NCBI GenBank assembly: GCA_025617375.2
Contig: JAMYGW020000001.1
Span: 3,906,001 to 3,970,000 of the forward strand
Length of the DNA: 64,000 bases
Origin: Acarospora socialis
Taxonomy: Eukaryota > Ascomycota > Lecanoromycetes > Acarosporales > Acarosporaceae
Reading direction: 5' to 3'
Shown one piece after another: positions 33,307-45,191 of this stretch. Every line of letters starts with the position of its first letter. Position 1 is the stretch's first letter. The notes under the pieces were generated by a model. The model was given only the letters and a program-made list of their open reading frames with translations, was not told the DNA's origin and did no database searches. The position numbers were made by a program, and so were the translations under genes.

Positions 33307-35466
33307 ATGTCAACAGATGCATGCATCAAAGAAAGGCGTCGGAATGGAGAAGAGGATCAGAAACTGCCTTTGAACGCCGCTATCGTGGAGAAACCCAACG
33401 ACAGAGACGAAAAGAAAAGACTGGATTCAAACAATCGGTCTATCGAAAGAATGTCCTACAGAGCTGCCTTCTCTCTTATCTCTTCTTGCGTGTACCTTGC
33501 ATATCGGATCAAATGTACATGGGATGCTCAGAGCAAGGTAGCTGGTTATGGCGCTGTTGTCGCATGGGTATATATGGCTGTAGAAATCGGCATCGCATGT
33601 AAGTCTCCCATTGCGAGCGTGAAACGACAATCTACAGTACCTGAGGCAACCCAATCCATTTGAGCTATCGAAAGCTACTTATATTCCAAGTAATGGGTTG
33701 CCTTGGAGTGTCAGAAACTCCCTTTCGTTGTTTCTGTCGGGCATAACAGTTGTATAGTTCCCAGTTTGCTATTCCTCTCCCTGCTATTCTCGACTGCTGG
33801 CAAAGGTCAGCCTCGGAATCTCCTTCGACTGCGGGGCGACCAAGTTCCGACTGTAGACGTCTTCATCCCTTGTTGCGGAGAGATGATCAGTCTCATCCTA
33901 GACACGGTAAGAGCAGCGTGTGCCGTGGACTACCCGAACAATCGGTTTCGAGTTGTTGTCCTCGACGATGGCTCTTCAAGCAAGCTGAAGAAAGAAATTT
34001 CGCAATTCCAGAGGAGACGGTCCAATCTCTACTATACTACTCGTCCCAACAAATCGACCGGCTTTGAAAAGGCATCGAACCTGAACTATGGCCTAAATTA
34101 CGTGAATACACTGCAAGGAGGTCCCTCGGAGTATGTGGCTGTGCTGGATGCCGACATGATCGCTGAGCCGGATTGGCTTCGAGCACTCCTTCCTCATCTC
34201 CTTCAAGAACCCGGGCTTGCTCTGGCAAACCCACCGCAAGAGTACTACAATGTACCACAAAACGATCCGCTTCTACAAGGCTTAGATGGCCTTTTTGACA
34301 TCCTGGAACCGGTCAAAGACAGAATCGGGTCGGCCTGGTGCACTGGCTCCGGATGGGTTGCTCGCCGTTGCGCCATCGACGAGATGGGGGGTATACCGGC
34401 TGAGCTCTTGAATGAAGACATTCTCACTTCTTTGCTTTTGCTAGCGGCAGGGTGGAGAATAGCTTACGTCCCGGAGAAACTACAACACGGGCTCACCCCA
34501 GATACTGTCCAGGGCCACATCAGCCAGCGCCAACGGTGGACAGTGGGAGTGGTGCAGCTAATAAACTTTGGCTGGAGTCCCCGTGCGCGTACCATGACTC
34601 GACACCAACGTTTCGGGGCTGTCTTTCCGGCCATTAATTTTGCATTCTCTATCGTCGTGGTGGCGGTTGCGGCGACGACAATGCCACTGACCCTGCTCTC
34701 TGGAAGACCCTTGATTATCTATTCCACCCCACTTCAGTTGCGTCTCCTCTGCCGCTTAGCTTTCGTTGACTTTGCAGCAAATTGGTTTGCTAGCTGGCAG
34801 ACACCACGAGCACGAGAGCTTCGACGGTCGACAAAGGGAAGTTTAGAGTCCGGCTGGCTGTTACCTTGTGAGTTGTCGTATGCTCATGCTGCTTTCTGGA
34901 ACGTACTAATTGTTAATGAAGATCATCTCACAATGATCATACGATCCTTCATCCTTTCACCCTTGCTAGGCCGCTGGGGCCCTCCCAACTTCACAGCTTC
35001 AGGCAGCGCTCCCGCCACTAAACAACCCTCGGTCCATAGAGCGCCGATTACTCAACGTTTGAAAATCCTTCTTCGGGACTGTCAAGCTTGGATCCACATG
35101 ACATTTATGACTTTATACATTCTCGGACTGGTCACATCCTGCCAAGCAGCTTTTCCACTATCACTCGGTACGAGTCATGCTCAAGATGTTTTAAGACAGA
35201 TACTGGTCTATGCTGGGTGGCCGCCTGCACTAGCAATCTGTTGCGAGTGCATCGCACAATGCTGGATCCCGATCTCATATGCGCTTTTTCCAACACCTGC
35301 GCTGGTGAGAGAGGATTTGCTCGTCCGGGATCCAAGCACTGGAGTGGCCTATCCATCCAGGGAAGCAAAGGAACCGAATTGGAAGACCAAGCAGGGAACA
35401 AAGCTACATGTGATGATGGTGAATGCGTACTATATCATGGCATTTATCGGCACTTGGTATCTGTAA
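33307..35466 (+). CDS. Family-2 glycosyltransferase, cellulose/hyaluronan-synthase-like membrane protein
   Basis: Three exons (33307-33598, 33758-34867, 34922-35466; the 54-bp second intron is in frame but has GTGAGT and TACTAAT signals) give 648 residues. After a 48-residue hydrophilic leader come two membrane helices, then a cytosolic GT2 domain. The domain has the UDP-binding VVLDDGSS (Asp near 167), VLDADMI (DxD), GSGWVARR, LNEDILTSLLL (catalytic acid region) and QRQRW, the Q/RxxRW acceptor motif of processive synthases. Four or more membrane helices follow. This layout is that of processive polysaccharide synthases, which build a beta-linked polymer from a UDP-sugar and extrude it through the membrane; the sugar is not readable. 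It sits between two sulfotransferase-like genes. The internal repeat-free sequence and intact motifs indicate a working enzyme. Confidence 0.9.
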
Positions 35467-36029
35467 GCTGCAGGATACGTTCTACGCTGCTGAAGAACGT
35501 TTCGGCGAGCCATGGGCAAACCTTGGTTGTTACCCTCAAGGACTCTGGGTTCTTATGTAACCATATGCGATCCGGTATCCGTAACTCTGTTGAATCCAAG
35601 TATGAAAGTTTTACTATTACTATCTACCATAACCTCTGCCTTAGGGTACACAGGCAGACCGAAGGCTGCATGAGTGCAAGATATAATAGCGTACTCTGGC
35701 TCCAGGGGCCCTTGGGTCTGTGATCTTGGGCTTTTTTTATGTTGTACAAAGTGGAACCACGCACTGTTATTTTACTCTGCTGCACGTTGCTATTTGGTCG
35801 GCAATAGGGGATGCATCCGATAGATCGACTTATGTGCATGTTCAGATCCGCACAAGTGATGAAGTGATTATCATGGACTGCTCGCCCATCTTCGAAACGG
35901 TCAGCTGCGAAGTCTGCAGTCAGTTCATACTCAGGAATTATGGCGGGTAATTCCATACCTCCCGAACAATTGGCCTTGCTCTTAAAGGGCACCCAAATCG
36001 ATCGTCGCTCGTGTACTCGCGTGGTCCCC
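35467..36029. other. Intergenic between glycosyltransferase and sulfotransferase copy 2
   Basis: About 560 bp between genes on the same strand. No coding frame with support. Confidence 0.5.
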
Positions 36030-36951
36030 ATGAGAGTTCTTGTGCTGGGATTCCCACGCACAGGCACGCTTTGTACGAAGCCTTCGTGACCCTTCAACTC
36101 ACTTCAGGGTGAGATTAACAGCAAATAGCTATGCGGATTGCTCTAAAGCAACTAGGCTACGAAGATACCTATCACTTCGCTGCCTGCGTCCAGAATCCTT
36201 TGGATGCTATCATGTGGGATGAGGCACTTGAGGCCAAGTACTTTGGAAGAGGAAAGGTATACGGCAAAGGCCAATGGGATCAGCTACTCGGTCACTGCCA
36301 GGTAGGTCCTGTCCAAAGCAGGATTCATTCATATTTCTGACATTTCCCGACGTGGAGGTTCTTGAGGTCCAATGTTAATTCGACGAGGGATATGCTAATG
36401 TGGTGCCGATGGTCTAGGCAGTCTGCGACATTCCCTGCGCGGCTTTCATGCCGGAACTCATTGCAGCTTATCCGGATGCCAAAGTCATCCTTACAAATCG
36501 TGACCTCGACGCCTGGAAGAAGTCTGTAATGTCAACAGTCAACGATGCCATGCGAAGTCGCTTCTACTACTACTTGTATCGGCTTGACTTCACTAATTCC
36601 AGCAGATTCAAGCTCGAATCTATGAAGTGGAAGTTATGGACCGCACTATTCCAAGGTAACTTCCCGGACAACGGCAAGAAAGTCTTGGTCGAGAAGTACG
36701 ACGAGGTCAGGCGACTGGTGCCGAAGGAAAGGCTTCTGGAATATGAAGTGGGCGAAGGTTGGGAGAGGCTGTGCGCATTTCTAGGGCACGACGTACCGGA
36801 CTCTTCTTTCCCAAGGGTCAACGACACGGCATCTTTTGTTCAGTGGAGACAGTTCGTCAAGAAGAGAGCAACTGAGCGTGCGATAAGAACTGTCTTGCCA
36901 ATTCTTGGAGTACTCATGGCGGCAGCTTGTGCTTATTGGTATAACAGCTGA
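36030..36951 (+). CDS. P-loop sulfotransferase-like protein, C-terminally anchored (copy 2)
   Basis: Three exons (36030-36072, 36129-36301, 36418-36951) give 249 residues. Exon number, the 43-bp first exon and the phase at both junctions are identical to copy 1, so the two are paralogues. The loop reads LGFPRTGTLS, the canonical PRTGT form; then come MWDEALEAKYFG, AAYPDAKVILTNRDLDAW, and EGWERLCAFLGHDVP. The C-terminal helix VLPILGVLMAAACAYW is a tail anchor. Expected chemistry is sulfuryl transfer from PAPS, with the caveat given for copy 1. It lies 560 bp downstream of the glycosyltransferase on the same strand and would be expressed from its own promoter. Copies 1 and 2 are clearly diverged, so the duplication is old. 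Confidence 0.88.
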
Positions 36952-39900
36952 AGTGGTCACAGTCGCGGTTCGCCACCGCATCAGAGTGCCCGTTACCACA
37001 AGTGAGGTGCTTGATGAGCACCTCGAGGTGGATCGCACCTTTGCATTTGCATCTCCTTTTCAGACACCCATTGTTTTGTGTCTACACCCACCCAGTTTGA
37101 ACCTACCATTCAGTCTGACACACCCTATCAGTATCATCTGCTCTCTCGTTGTTATTATCTACTTAATAGGTTGAGGCTTCATTCTGCTACACATTCAAGA
37201 CTTGCATTCTTTGATTGCTCTGATCAGCTCATCATCACAACTTTCAAGGCCAAGGAATTCAAGTCCCACCACGACAATAGACAGACAATGACTACAGATC
37301 ACTTTGTATTTCTGCTCGACCGGATGTCCGAAAGGAGTCTGAATCTAATCCTTCATCAAACTTATCACCCCATCTGGTATTCACTACAGGTCTTGATGCA
37401 TACAACTGTCAAGAAAACACCAACCCTCATCAATCATCAACTATTTCCAACACCTGTCCCAGTAGTTACGCAAGGAAGTAAATTGCAGCCTCTAACACCG
37501 CCCATACAAAATCAACCACACTACCACCAAGTCCTTTCTCATCCTCCATATTCCCCTCAACCCCCTCACCACCTCACCTAAAATGCTATACTCTGGTTCT
37601 GCTCAAACATTGATGACACAGCGCCTGTAACCTTACTGAAAGTAATCTGCACCAGCCTACCTATACACCTGCCTGTCTGGAGCTTGTTCCGACAAGCTTG
37701 GAATAGGGAGACCACGATCCGTCTACCGTCCCGACACAGTCGGATTAGTGTTCGACACGTGTGAGGATGCGGCACTTGTGCTGTGTGAACCAAAGGATAG
37801 AAAGGAGGAGATGACGGGGGTGGGGGTGCAGACATGGTAGTTTGACAGTGGTGGACTACGAGCAGAAAGTAAAATAGATGAGGTATAGTTCACGGAGACA
37901 AGCTGAAGTTTCCGGAACCTGTTCTGGTAGGAGGAATGAGAGGACTTGACGCAGTCTCAGCAATGGCTGATATCATGTTGGGCAGCCATGAGTCGAAAGA
38001 GCGGTAGAATCTCTCTGGTTCTGGGTCAACGATATTGGAATGCACGAGTGAGGTCCGACAACGCCTTCTACCTCGGTCAAGACCTTGACAGTGTCAAATG
38101 TCTGTGATCGGATATGCAGAGTTGACATTTAAGAGCACCAATCAGTTAGAGTGAGCTCGAACACGGGCCCTTCTCCAGGATCAAGTATCTGCCGTGTTGC
38201 AGGTGCATTGCACAACGCAATATGCGCTGCATGGGACGGAAAGTTTAGTAACGAGAGCTGCCGTTGACAGCCGGCAGATACAAAATGTTCGAGAAAAGAA
38301 AACACCTGGAGAACCCGAAGCGTGCATACCGCATAAGAAGACGTACCATGCTGCCGGTACACCTCAGGCTTCTCGATCGATAACCACGCCCCGCAACTTT
38401 CTATAATAACACCGAAATATAAGAAAACTGTCCGGGTTGCGAATACGAGTTGGATCCGATGTCGTGCTCCCAATTCACTCGTCGATGAAGGACTGGAAGT
38501 CGGGCCAAGTCTTTCCTCCGACCCCTACAGTCTCTCGCCCACGTCATCTCTACTTTTCCAATCTCCAGGCTGCACTTGCCTCTCCGCGTTCTGTCTCTTT
38601 CCCCTGCTCTCCGCGTGTCCCTGTCCTCTTCTTGAACTTTCCCCTCTATACTTCTCCATGTCCAACACTCTTAAATCCTTTCTCAATGCCCACCCCCTCA
38701 CAGCTCAACCTGCCATATCCTCACCACAAGAACCACCCTCCTCATCATCGCCCTCATCCTCATCCAAGACCACCTCCTCTTCTCCATCTCCTCCCTCCCT
38801 CCGCTGCCCTCTCACCCTCATCGCCAACTCCATCCTCCTCTTCCCTCCCCCCAAACAAGAGCCAAACCACTCCACCTCCTATCGCCCGCCCCTTCCATTC
38901 CAATCCCGCCCTAGAAGAGCATGTACCCTCCAACGACGCCGCCTGATCCCTGTGCTCTCTACAACCAGCGGCCGTGTTCTCTCGATCCAGCACAACGAGA
39001 CGACGCAGCACGGATGGGGTGTCACGAGGTTTGACGGTCCCCATTGCCCGCAACTGACTCGGAGCATGCCGCAGCAACAAGGCACCATAGTCCCTCCTCT
39101 GCACCGCTAATAGCATCGTCGAGCCGCCCTGGACCGAGCACATCGTAGTAGGCGACGTCGCGCGTGTCGGCGTCGACGAGAACGGGCTACGAGCATCGAT
39201 GTTGTGTATCCCCGGGTTTTGTGGAAGACGGTGAGGAGGTCGGAGGGTAGGGCGGTGGACGGGTGGGGGAGGGGGGATTGGAGGGTTGTTGGGGAACACG
39301 GTTTGAGGGCGATTTTGGGTATTAGGTAGGTGGAAGGGGAGCGCGGAGGAGGTTAGATCATACCCGCATCGTGAGCACTCGACGCTATGATCGAGAGCGG
39401 AGCGCTTGTCAAGTCTCAGTCCCCACCCTGGTGCGATCTTAGCAAACGGTTGTGGGAAGAAGCGGTAGGGAGGGACACACCGAACGGCTTGCCATTCGTT
39501 CTCTGACTTGCTCCTGTCCGGCTGCTAGGGTGATATAATTTATACTCAACAGTAGGGTTTGCGTCTGCGCAAAGTAGTACCGAATGCCGGCGCTGGGAGG
39601 GAGCGAGAGTCGTACATCTTTTGCGTTTTGCAATGGTATAGAAGGTTAAGCACCTTATCTCGTCTGGTCTGTGGTGCAAGGTTTGTGTATTTGGATGTGT
39701 GGTGTATACCTATGTACTCTCATGTACAAACCCAATAGCCGTGCCCTCCCTGTATACCTGTCCACCCAATAACGTATACGCCAGCAAAACTACCCATATC
39801 TGCGTTGCCAACGCCACATTTCTTGATCCAAAAAGTCCGTTTAGCGTTTCCTTGTATCCAACGCCCTGATTCCATCCCTTCCAATCCCATCTACCCAGTA

Positions 39901-40004
39901 CACCTTTGCCCACCGTGCCGTACCTAGGGCCTCTTATGCCCTCCTCGTACCAGCCCTTTCCGCCCATCTAGCCTCTCAGCCCGACCTCCCCACTCCACTC
40001 GCCC
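36952..40004. other. Gap of about 3 kb, partly low-complexity
   Basis: 37078-37581 and 38437-39110 are C/T-rich and open on the plus strand for 100-170 codons (Pro/Ser/His-rich). A plus frame near 39117-39230 reads VEPPWTEHIVVGDVARVGVD, which looks coding-like but has no start or partner exon. I call no gene; remains of one near 38.6-39.3 kb are possible. Confidence 0.4.
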
Positions 40005-42245
40005 TCAGATATACTCATCGTTCATCATGCTCAAATCGGGTCCCCACACCGGCCTCGGGATCCTCGCATCCCTCGACACAGGCTGCCTAGGCACCGCGTT
40101 CCCTCTTCCCCACCCTCCACCTGCTCCCGCCCACCCTCCTCCTCCACCACTACCACCTTCACCAGCAAATCCATCAAGATACCCCAGAACGCGGGCAACG
40201 AACCGAACGAGGAACGTAAGCAGGTACCAGAAAGGTCTGAAAACCAAGCCTAACGGCGAGCGCCAGAACATAGTAACAGCGGCGAACGGCGCGCGCGGGG
40301 CCGTGATATCGACGCCATAGTCGACCATCGACGACGCGTATCGCGGGTGGCAGTAGATCGAACAAGCGATATACTCCGTAATGACCCACACCCACGCCAG
40401 GAGCGTAAACAGGCCCAACCACGTGAGTTTCAGGCGCCGTTCGCCCTTCCGCCATGTCCAGAGGCGCGGCACAGGGATCGAGATCTGCCACCCCCCGTCA
40501 TCTCCACCGACCTCTGCAGCCCGCCATGTCCTCAGACGCGCGTCGTTCCTCCCGCCGGGACACCCGCACTTCTCGCACGGCCAGATGAAGTCGTGGAACT
40601 CGCCGCCTTCGTTGCAGACCTGCTGCGCCAGCTTCGAGATGCCGCGCTTGGCGTCATGGATGCTGAGGCCGAGGGCCTTGAGGCGACCGTTCACGCGTTC
40701 GAGGGCTAGGAGCTCGGTTTGGCGTTCGCGCTCGTTTTGCGTTAGGGGTTTGCCGGAGGTGGATGTTTGGAATGGGAGGGTTTTGGAGGTGTCGTCGTCG
40801 GAGTCGAGTTTGAGGAGGGTGCAGACGTCCGTGTCGTCGGCGAGGAGGTCCTCAAGGCTGCGGATCGTGTCGTCGCCTAGAGGTGACTCGTCCTCGTCGT
40901 GTTGGAGCACGCCGCGTTTCGCTTCGTCGACTATTGTGGCCAGGGCAGATTTGACGTTTGCGGACTTGTTGCCGTTTGGTGGCTTTTTGTTTGGCTCGGC
41001 AGTGCGTCCGCGACTCGGACTTCGATTGGGGCGGTTGGTGATGTTGCGGATGTTAAGGCGGGAGATTTCTTCATCCACACCAAAGGTCAGATCCCGGACA
41101 TCTTCGAGGTCGGCAGGGGTTGGTAAAGGAGGGCCACGGCCGCCGATCGGCAGTGGAGTGTCGACCCATGCGCCGGTCACACGTGGGGTTTTCGAGGGTA
41201 AAGCCTGTCGAATAGGTTGAGGAGTTGTGTCGTTTGTGTCTTCAGGTTCACGTTCGGGCGTTTGATCAGAACCTTCTGTGGTTCTGATCTTAGGGGTGTC
41301 ATGTTTCTCGCCATGCCGATCGTCGTATTCGGATTCCGGATCCGTTACAGGCACCTCTTGTTGTTCTGTCTTAGGCGTAGGCTGGTCATACTTCTCGCGG
41401 AAATCTTTCGCTGGACTGGGGCTTGCACTGGCACTACTAGCTCTTGCTAGCTGTCTAAGAAGACCGTGAGAGTCCTGCCTTCCATGGCCAGGTCGCCTAT
41501 TCTTCTGGCGGTGACCATTATCGGATCGTCCCCCGTCGCTCGACCCTTCACTACCCGTCTTCGTACCTCTATATATGGTAACAGGTGTATTCGGGACTTG
41601 TTCTCCCTCTTCTTCGGGTATTGTAGGGCGCTTGTTGGGATGGTTCTCTGGCGATGTAGATAGTCTTCTTTCGGTTCGATCCTTGGTTCGCTCGGGGGAT
41701 CCTTGCTGTTCGTCCACGGAAGCGCTGACTGAGCGCCTTCTCAGCTGCTCCTTCGAAGTCTTCTCTCTGAGCTCTCCAAGTCGGCTGGTAGTCACCGCTC
41801 TTCGCCCCAGGATCTCGATTTCTCGTTCTCTAATTCGATCGAGTGTCGTGTTTTTGATGGTAATAGGGGGACTGTTGGAGATCTGAAGTGACCTTCCCGT
41901 GAAGTCGTCCTCGTCCAACTCCCACTGCCGTATCTTATCCAAAGAGCTGTTCCTCCTTGGAGTCGACGTAGGTGTTGACGTGCGTGATGTTGATGTATGC
42001 GGAGAAGATCCGTCTTCTACTGAAGGTAATGGCACCTCTGCTGCGGCTGATGTCCAATCTAAATCATCTTCCGTGGCTTGCACTTCTTTCGCCTTGGTAG
42101 TGATTGGATCTTTGTTTTTGCCGACCTTGGGCGAATCTCCAGTCAGCCGACCACGTCCGCTGTTACTGTTGATCCTGCTCAACCAGTCCTTCCCACCACT
42201 ACCCTTTCGGCCCCAACCTCTGGGGATATTGATCGGAGGTTCCAT
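40005..42245 (-). CDS. Large fungal membrane protein with disordered N-terminus, function unknown
   Basis: Single exon, 746 residues, ATG 42243-42245. Residues 1 to about 530 are Arg/Ser/Pro/Glu-rich and look disordered, with many charged repeats (phosphorylation-type sequence) and no domain. A compact C-terminal region then begins with a short coiled stretch, a Cys cluster CEKCGCPGG, and a basic-aromatic block. Two hydrophobic segments follow: WLGLFTLLAWVWVITEYIAC, and a second around PFWYLLTFLVRFVARVLGYL. It ends with a Gly-rich linker and a short tail. The layout suggests an ER or nuclear-envelope protein with a large cytosolic or nucleoplasmic tail; that is inference. I know similar C-termini in other ascomycetes but cannot give a name. 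Confidence 0.72.
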   Translation of the reverse strand: MEPPINIPRGWGRKGSGGKDWLSRINSNSGRGRLTGDSPKVGKNKDPITTKAKEVQATEDDLDWTSAAAEVPLPSVEDGSSPHTSTSRTSTPTSTPRRNSSLDKIRQWELDEDDFTGRSLQISNSPPITIKNTTLDRIREREIEILGRRAVTTSRLGELREKTSKEQLRRRSVSASVDEQQGSPERTKDRTERRLSTSPENHPNKRPTIPEEEGEQVPNTPVTIYRGTKTGSEGSSDGGRSDNGHRQKNRRPGHGRQDSHGLLRQLARASSASASPSPAKDFREKYDQPTPKTEQQEVPVTDPESEYDDRHGEKHDTPKIRTTEGSDQTPEREPEDTNDTTPQPIRQALPSKTPRVTGAWVDTPLPIGGRGPPLPTPADLEDVRDLTFGVDEEISRLNIRNITNRPNRSPSRGRTAEPNKKPPNGNKSANVKSALATIVDEAKRGVLQHDEDESPLGDDTIRSLEDLLADDTDVCTLLKLDSDDDTSKTLPFQTSTSGKPLTQNERERQTELLALERVNGRLKALGLSIHDAKRGISKLAQQVCNEGGEFHDFIWPCEKCGCPGGRNDARLRTWRAAEVGGDDGGWQISIPVPRLWTWRKGERRLKLTWLGLFTLLAWVWVITEYIACSIYCHPRYASSMVDYGVDITAPRAPFAAVTMFWRSPLGLVFRPFWYLLTFLVRFVARVLGYLDGFAGEGGSGGGGGWAGAGGGWGRGNAVPRQPVSRDARIPRPVWGPDLSMMNDEYI

Positions 42246-42790
42246 GTCGACGGTCGCGTTCTCGAGAAAGTTGGTGCTCGTGTCTCCTTCGGATTAATAC
42301 GCGACGTGTATCAAGCCACACACACACACTAACCGGTTAGAGCATAGCAACTAACATCATTATATAGTTAGTCTTTTACCCTATCTCATAATATTACCTA
42401 GTACTAGAGGATCACTAGCCTCTAACCCTAACATACCTATTCTGAAATAAGGTAAGCAGCTCGGCGAGGTACTCCGAGGTTTAGTGCGGTCTGGTGAGCT
42501 ATTCGTACGGACTGATATTTCCTACTCAACGTGGACCAGAGGTGGATTATGATTCCTACTGATCAGCCCGTATTACAGTATGCCTGACCGGGCCGTGATA
42601 TTCCACCAAGAGATCTTGAGGGGCTCCGCAGTGCTGTTCTTGGTTACGGCAGGTCTTCTCTAGTCATATTCAAGTGCCGTCAATGAACTGTCCTGACTTT
42701 GTTGTTGTCGTTCTGTGGTGAACTTGATGTGATGATCCACAAATCATGACATCCAGGCAAGTTTGTGATGTTGCTCTGCCTTATTTCAGA
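42246..42790. other. Short transition region beside the transposon block
   Basis: About 545 bp of ordinary composition with AT-rich patches and a short (CA)n run near 42318. It carries the promoter of the 40-42 kb gene and ends abruptly at the transposon's TA target site. Confidence 0.5.
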
Positions 42791-42792
42791 TA

Positions 42793-42839
42793 ATGTAATC
42801 ACCAGTTATTCAAGCCAGCCAGCTAAGTGAGCCACCTCA
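42793..42839 (+). repeat. Left terminal inverted repeat of the Fot1-type element
   Basis: Begins ATGTAATCACCAG. Aligned with the inverted right end, 38 of 47 bases match and all nine differences are transitions. Confidence 0.9.
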
Positions 42840-43158
42840 TCACTCTATCATTCACATTGTCATCATCATCATCATCACATTCATCATGATCTCAGATCAA
42901 TTCACAAAGTCAATTTCTGACATTTTCACTCACTATATCTTAGTCTTAGCTGATCTAGACAATGATTCATCAGTGTCTCTTTGTTAAATTGCTCAAATTT
43001 ATAGTCTATCTCAATCTATTCTTCAGCATTGTTGAAAAGAACAACAATTTGCAGAGACTTTTCATGTACACTGTCAATGACTGTCATCTCATGAAAAAGA
43101 TGCTCTTATTAAATAAATTGATATCATAATGATCTGAAGATGATCTTCATGAATAAAG

Positions 43159-43519
43159 TGTAACATTCTAACCTGAGATTTCTTGAGTATGTAGAACTAA
43201 GAGTTTGTGCTTATTGATATAACAGCTGATCTGAAACAGTTCTGGTCTTTAACTCTTAGATTGTTACTTAAGTTGAACATGATCATTTTCATAAGAAAAA
43301 CAATTCTACTATATAGAATGTGCTTGATGTCTCTGTGTTGAGCACTCTTGATGTCTTGATGTCTCAATGTCAAGAGATTGAGTTCTCAGCTCATCTGCTC
43401 ATCATTAAGTCACTGCATCATCACATGACTGCTGTTCAGCAGTTTTCTTTGTATGCACTTTGAATGAATTCTTGATCACAGACTCACAAGTTTCTTTCTC
43501 TTTAAATATAATCATAACA
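43159..43519 (-). repeat. 3' LTR (left copy)
   Basis: 361 bp. By hand alignment it differs from the right LTR at about 46 positions, all transitions, with no gaps. Confidence 0.9.
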
Positions 43520-43564
43520 TCATTCTTCTTTCTCTTTAAATATAATCATAACATCATTCTTCTT
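43497..43564. repeat. Perfect 34-bp tandem duplication across the LTR edge
   Basis: Units 43497-43530 and 43531-43564 are identical (each starts TCTCTTTAAATATAATC). The first unit contains the last 23 bases of the left LTR plus 11 internal bases, so the duplication happened after the LTR was formed and after the base changes it carries. Confidence 0.9.
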
Positions 43565-45191
43565 TCTCAGGTGCTAGTTCTTTAGAATCTATATAAGTGA
43601 GAATATTCACATCATTCATCATCAGTAACAATACTTTCTAAAAATTCAAATCACCTAAGAATTACAAAGAAAATTCAACTCAGTGATAGTCTCACTACAT
43701 TCTCTTGTGAATTCTGTACTGTTTACAATCTCAATTGTTTTGTCATGACTGATGAAAGATCAAAATGCAATAAGTATACTCATCACAGTCATCTGTGTGT
43801 TGCAGTTTCATGAGAGTCTCTCAACAGAACTTGATTTTCTTTCTGAAAGAAAATAAGTGATGTGAATGTGATTCTTGATGTTCTTGTCATCAAGATGATG
43901 TATTTTCAAAAGACTTTAAATCAAATGAATCATTGTGCTGCACAAAAGACTGACTGTCTTGCTGCTGAACTTGATAGTGATAATGATGAAACTGAAAATG
44001 AAGATTCTCAAACAATGTTGTAATTTATCAACTTCATGTCATCATTCTTCTGAACTAATATTGACTTCTTTTCTCAAAATATTGAAGTGTTCTCACACAG
44101 TTCTTGAGATTCTTTCTGAATTTTCAGATATTTTCTGAGATATTATAATTTTTTCATTTTATGAGATAGTGAACTTTCTCACTAATCATTTTCTTTTTTA
44201 AAATGTTCTTGACTTCATATTCTTCTTTAAGTTTGACAGATGTTTCAATGATTTGAAGTGATATGAACTGATTGCAATGCTGTAACATGAATGCATGAAA
44301 TATTAAGTGTATTCTCATTTTTCTGAGTAAGTCTAACTCATAACTTAATTCTTTGATGTTTCATATAATCTTGAATGATTCAATGCTCTTGTTCTTCAGC
44401 TTCTTACTTCTTTCTTTGATTTGTAAGTTGTTTGTTCTCAAATATATTTTTTTTTCTTCTTTGAATAATTTTGTCTCTGTTGCTTATTCTGTCTGCTGTC
44501 TGATTCATTTTATCAGATCTTGATGCAGTTTCTTTATTTGAGCAATGTTTAAAATTGTTTTTTGACTTTGTGATTCATGTTCTTTGAGATCTCATTATAT
44601 CTTCAGATTATAGTCATAGTTCATATAGAAAGATGTTTCTCTCATGATTTTGTTTCTTGTGTTGTTGTATGCAAATTGTGCTGTTGATAATAGTTGTACT
44701 CAGTTATTTTGACTTTTGTTGACATAGTGTCTCAAGTATGTTTTCACAGTCTGATTCATTCATTCACTTTGTTTATCTGTCTGTGAGTAATATGTTATCA
44801 ACATCTTATGTTTTATCTTGAGTTCTGCTGTGAGTGTTTCTCAAAACTTGCTTGTGAACAGTTTATCTCTATTAATGATAAACTCTTTTAATAGTTCATG
44901 ATTGTTAATTAATTCTTGCAGTATGATGTACATCAATACTGATGCTGTTGTGATTTCTTTGAATGAAATGAACATTGTGTATTTGATCAATTTATTCACT
45001 ATTGTCAATATACTGTTGAATCTTACTTCTCATGCTGAATTCTTTGACAGTAATAACTTCATAATGAAGTTCATGATAACTGACTCTCATGATGCATCTG
45101 ATGTGTCTAGTTGTGTTACTTTGTTGTATTGTTTATTTTGATTAATTCTGTTTTTTTGACATGAATTGCATACAGTGATCATTTTGATGAT

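Noticed and set aside
37078-37581. 167-codon plus frame
   Set aside because: Begins with GTG, His/Pro-rich, no domain; not enough to call a gene.
38760-39299. 179-codon minus frame
   Set aside because: Composed of low-complexity Gly/Arg/Glu sequence opposite C/T-rich DNA; no motif and no splice partner.
40381-41220. 279-codon plus frame
   Set aside because: Antisense shadow of the 746-residue membrane-protein gene.
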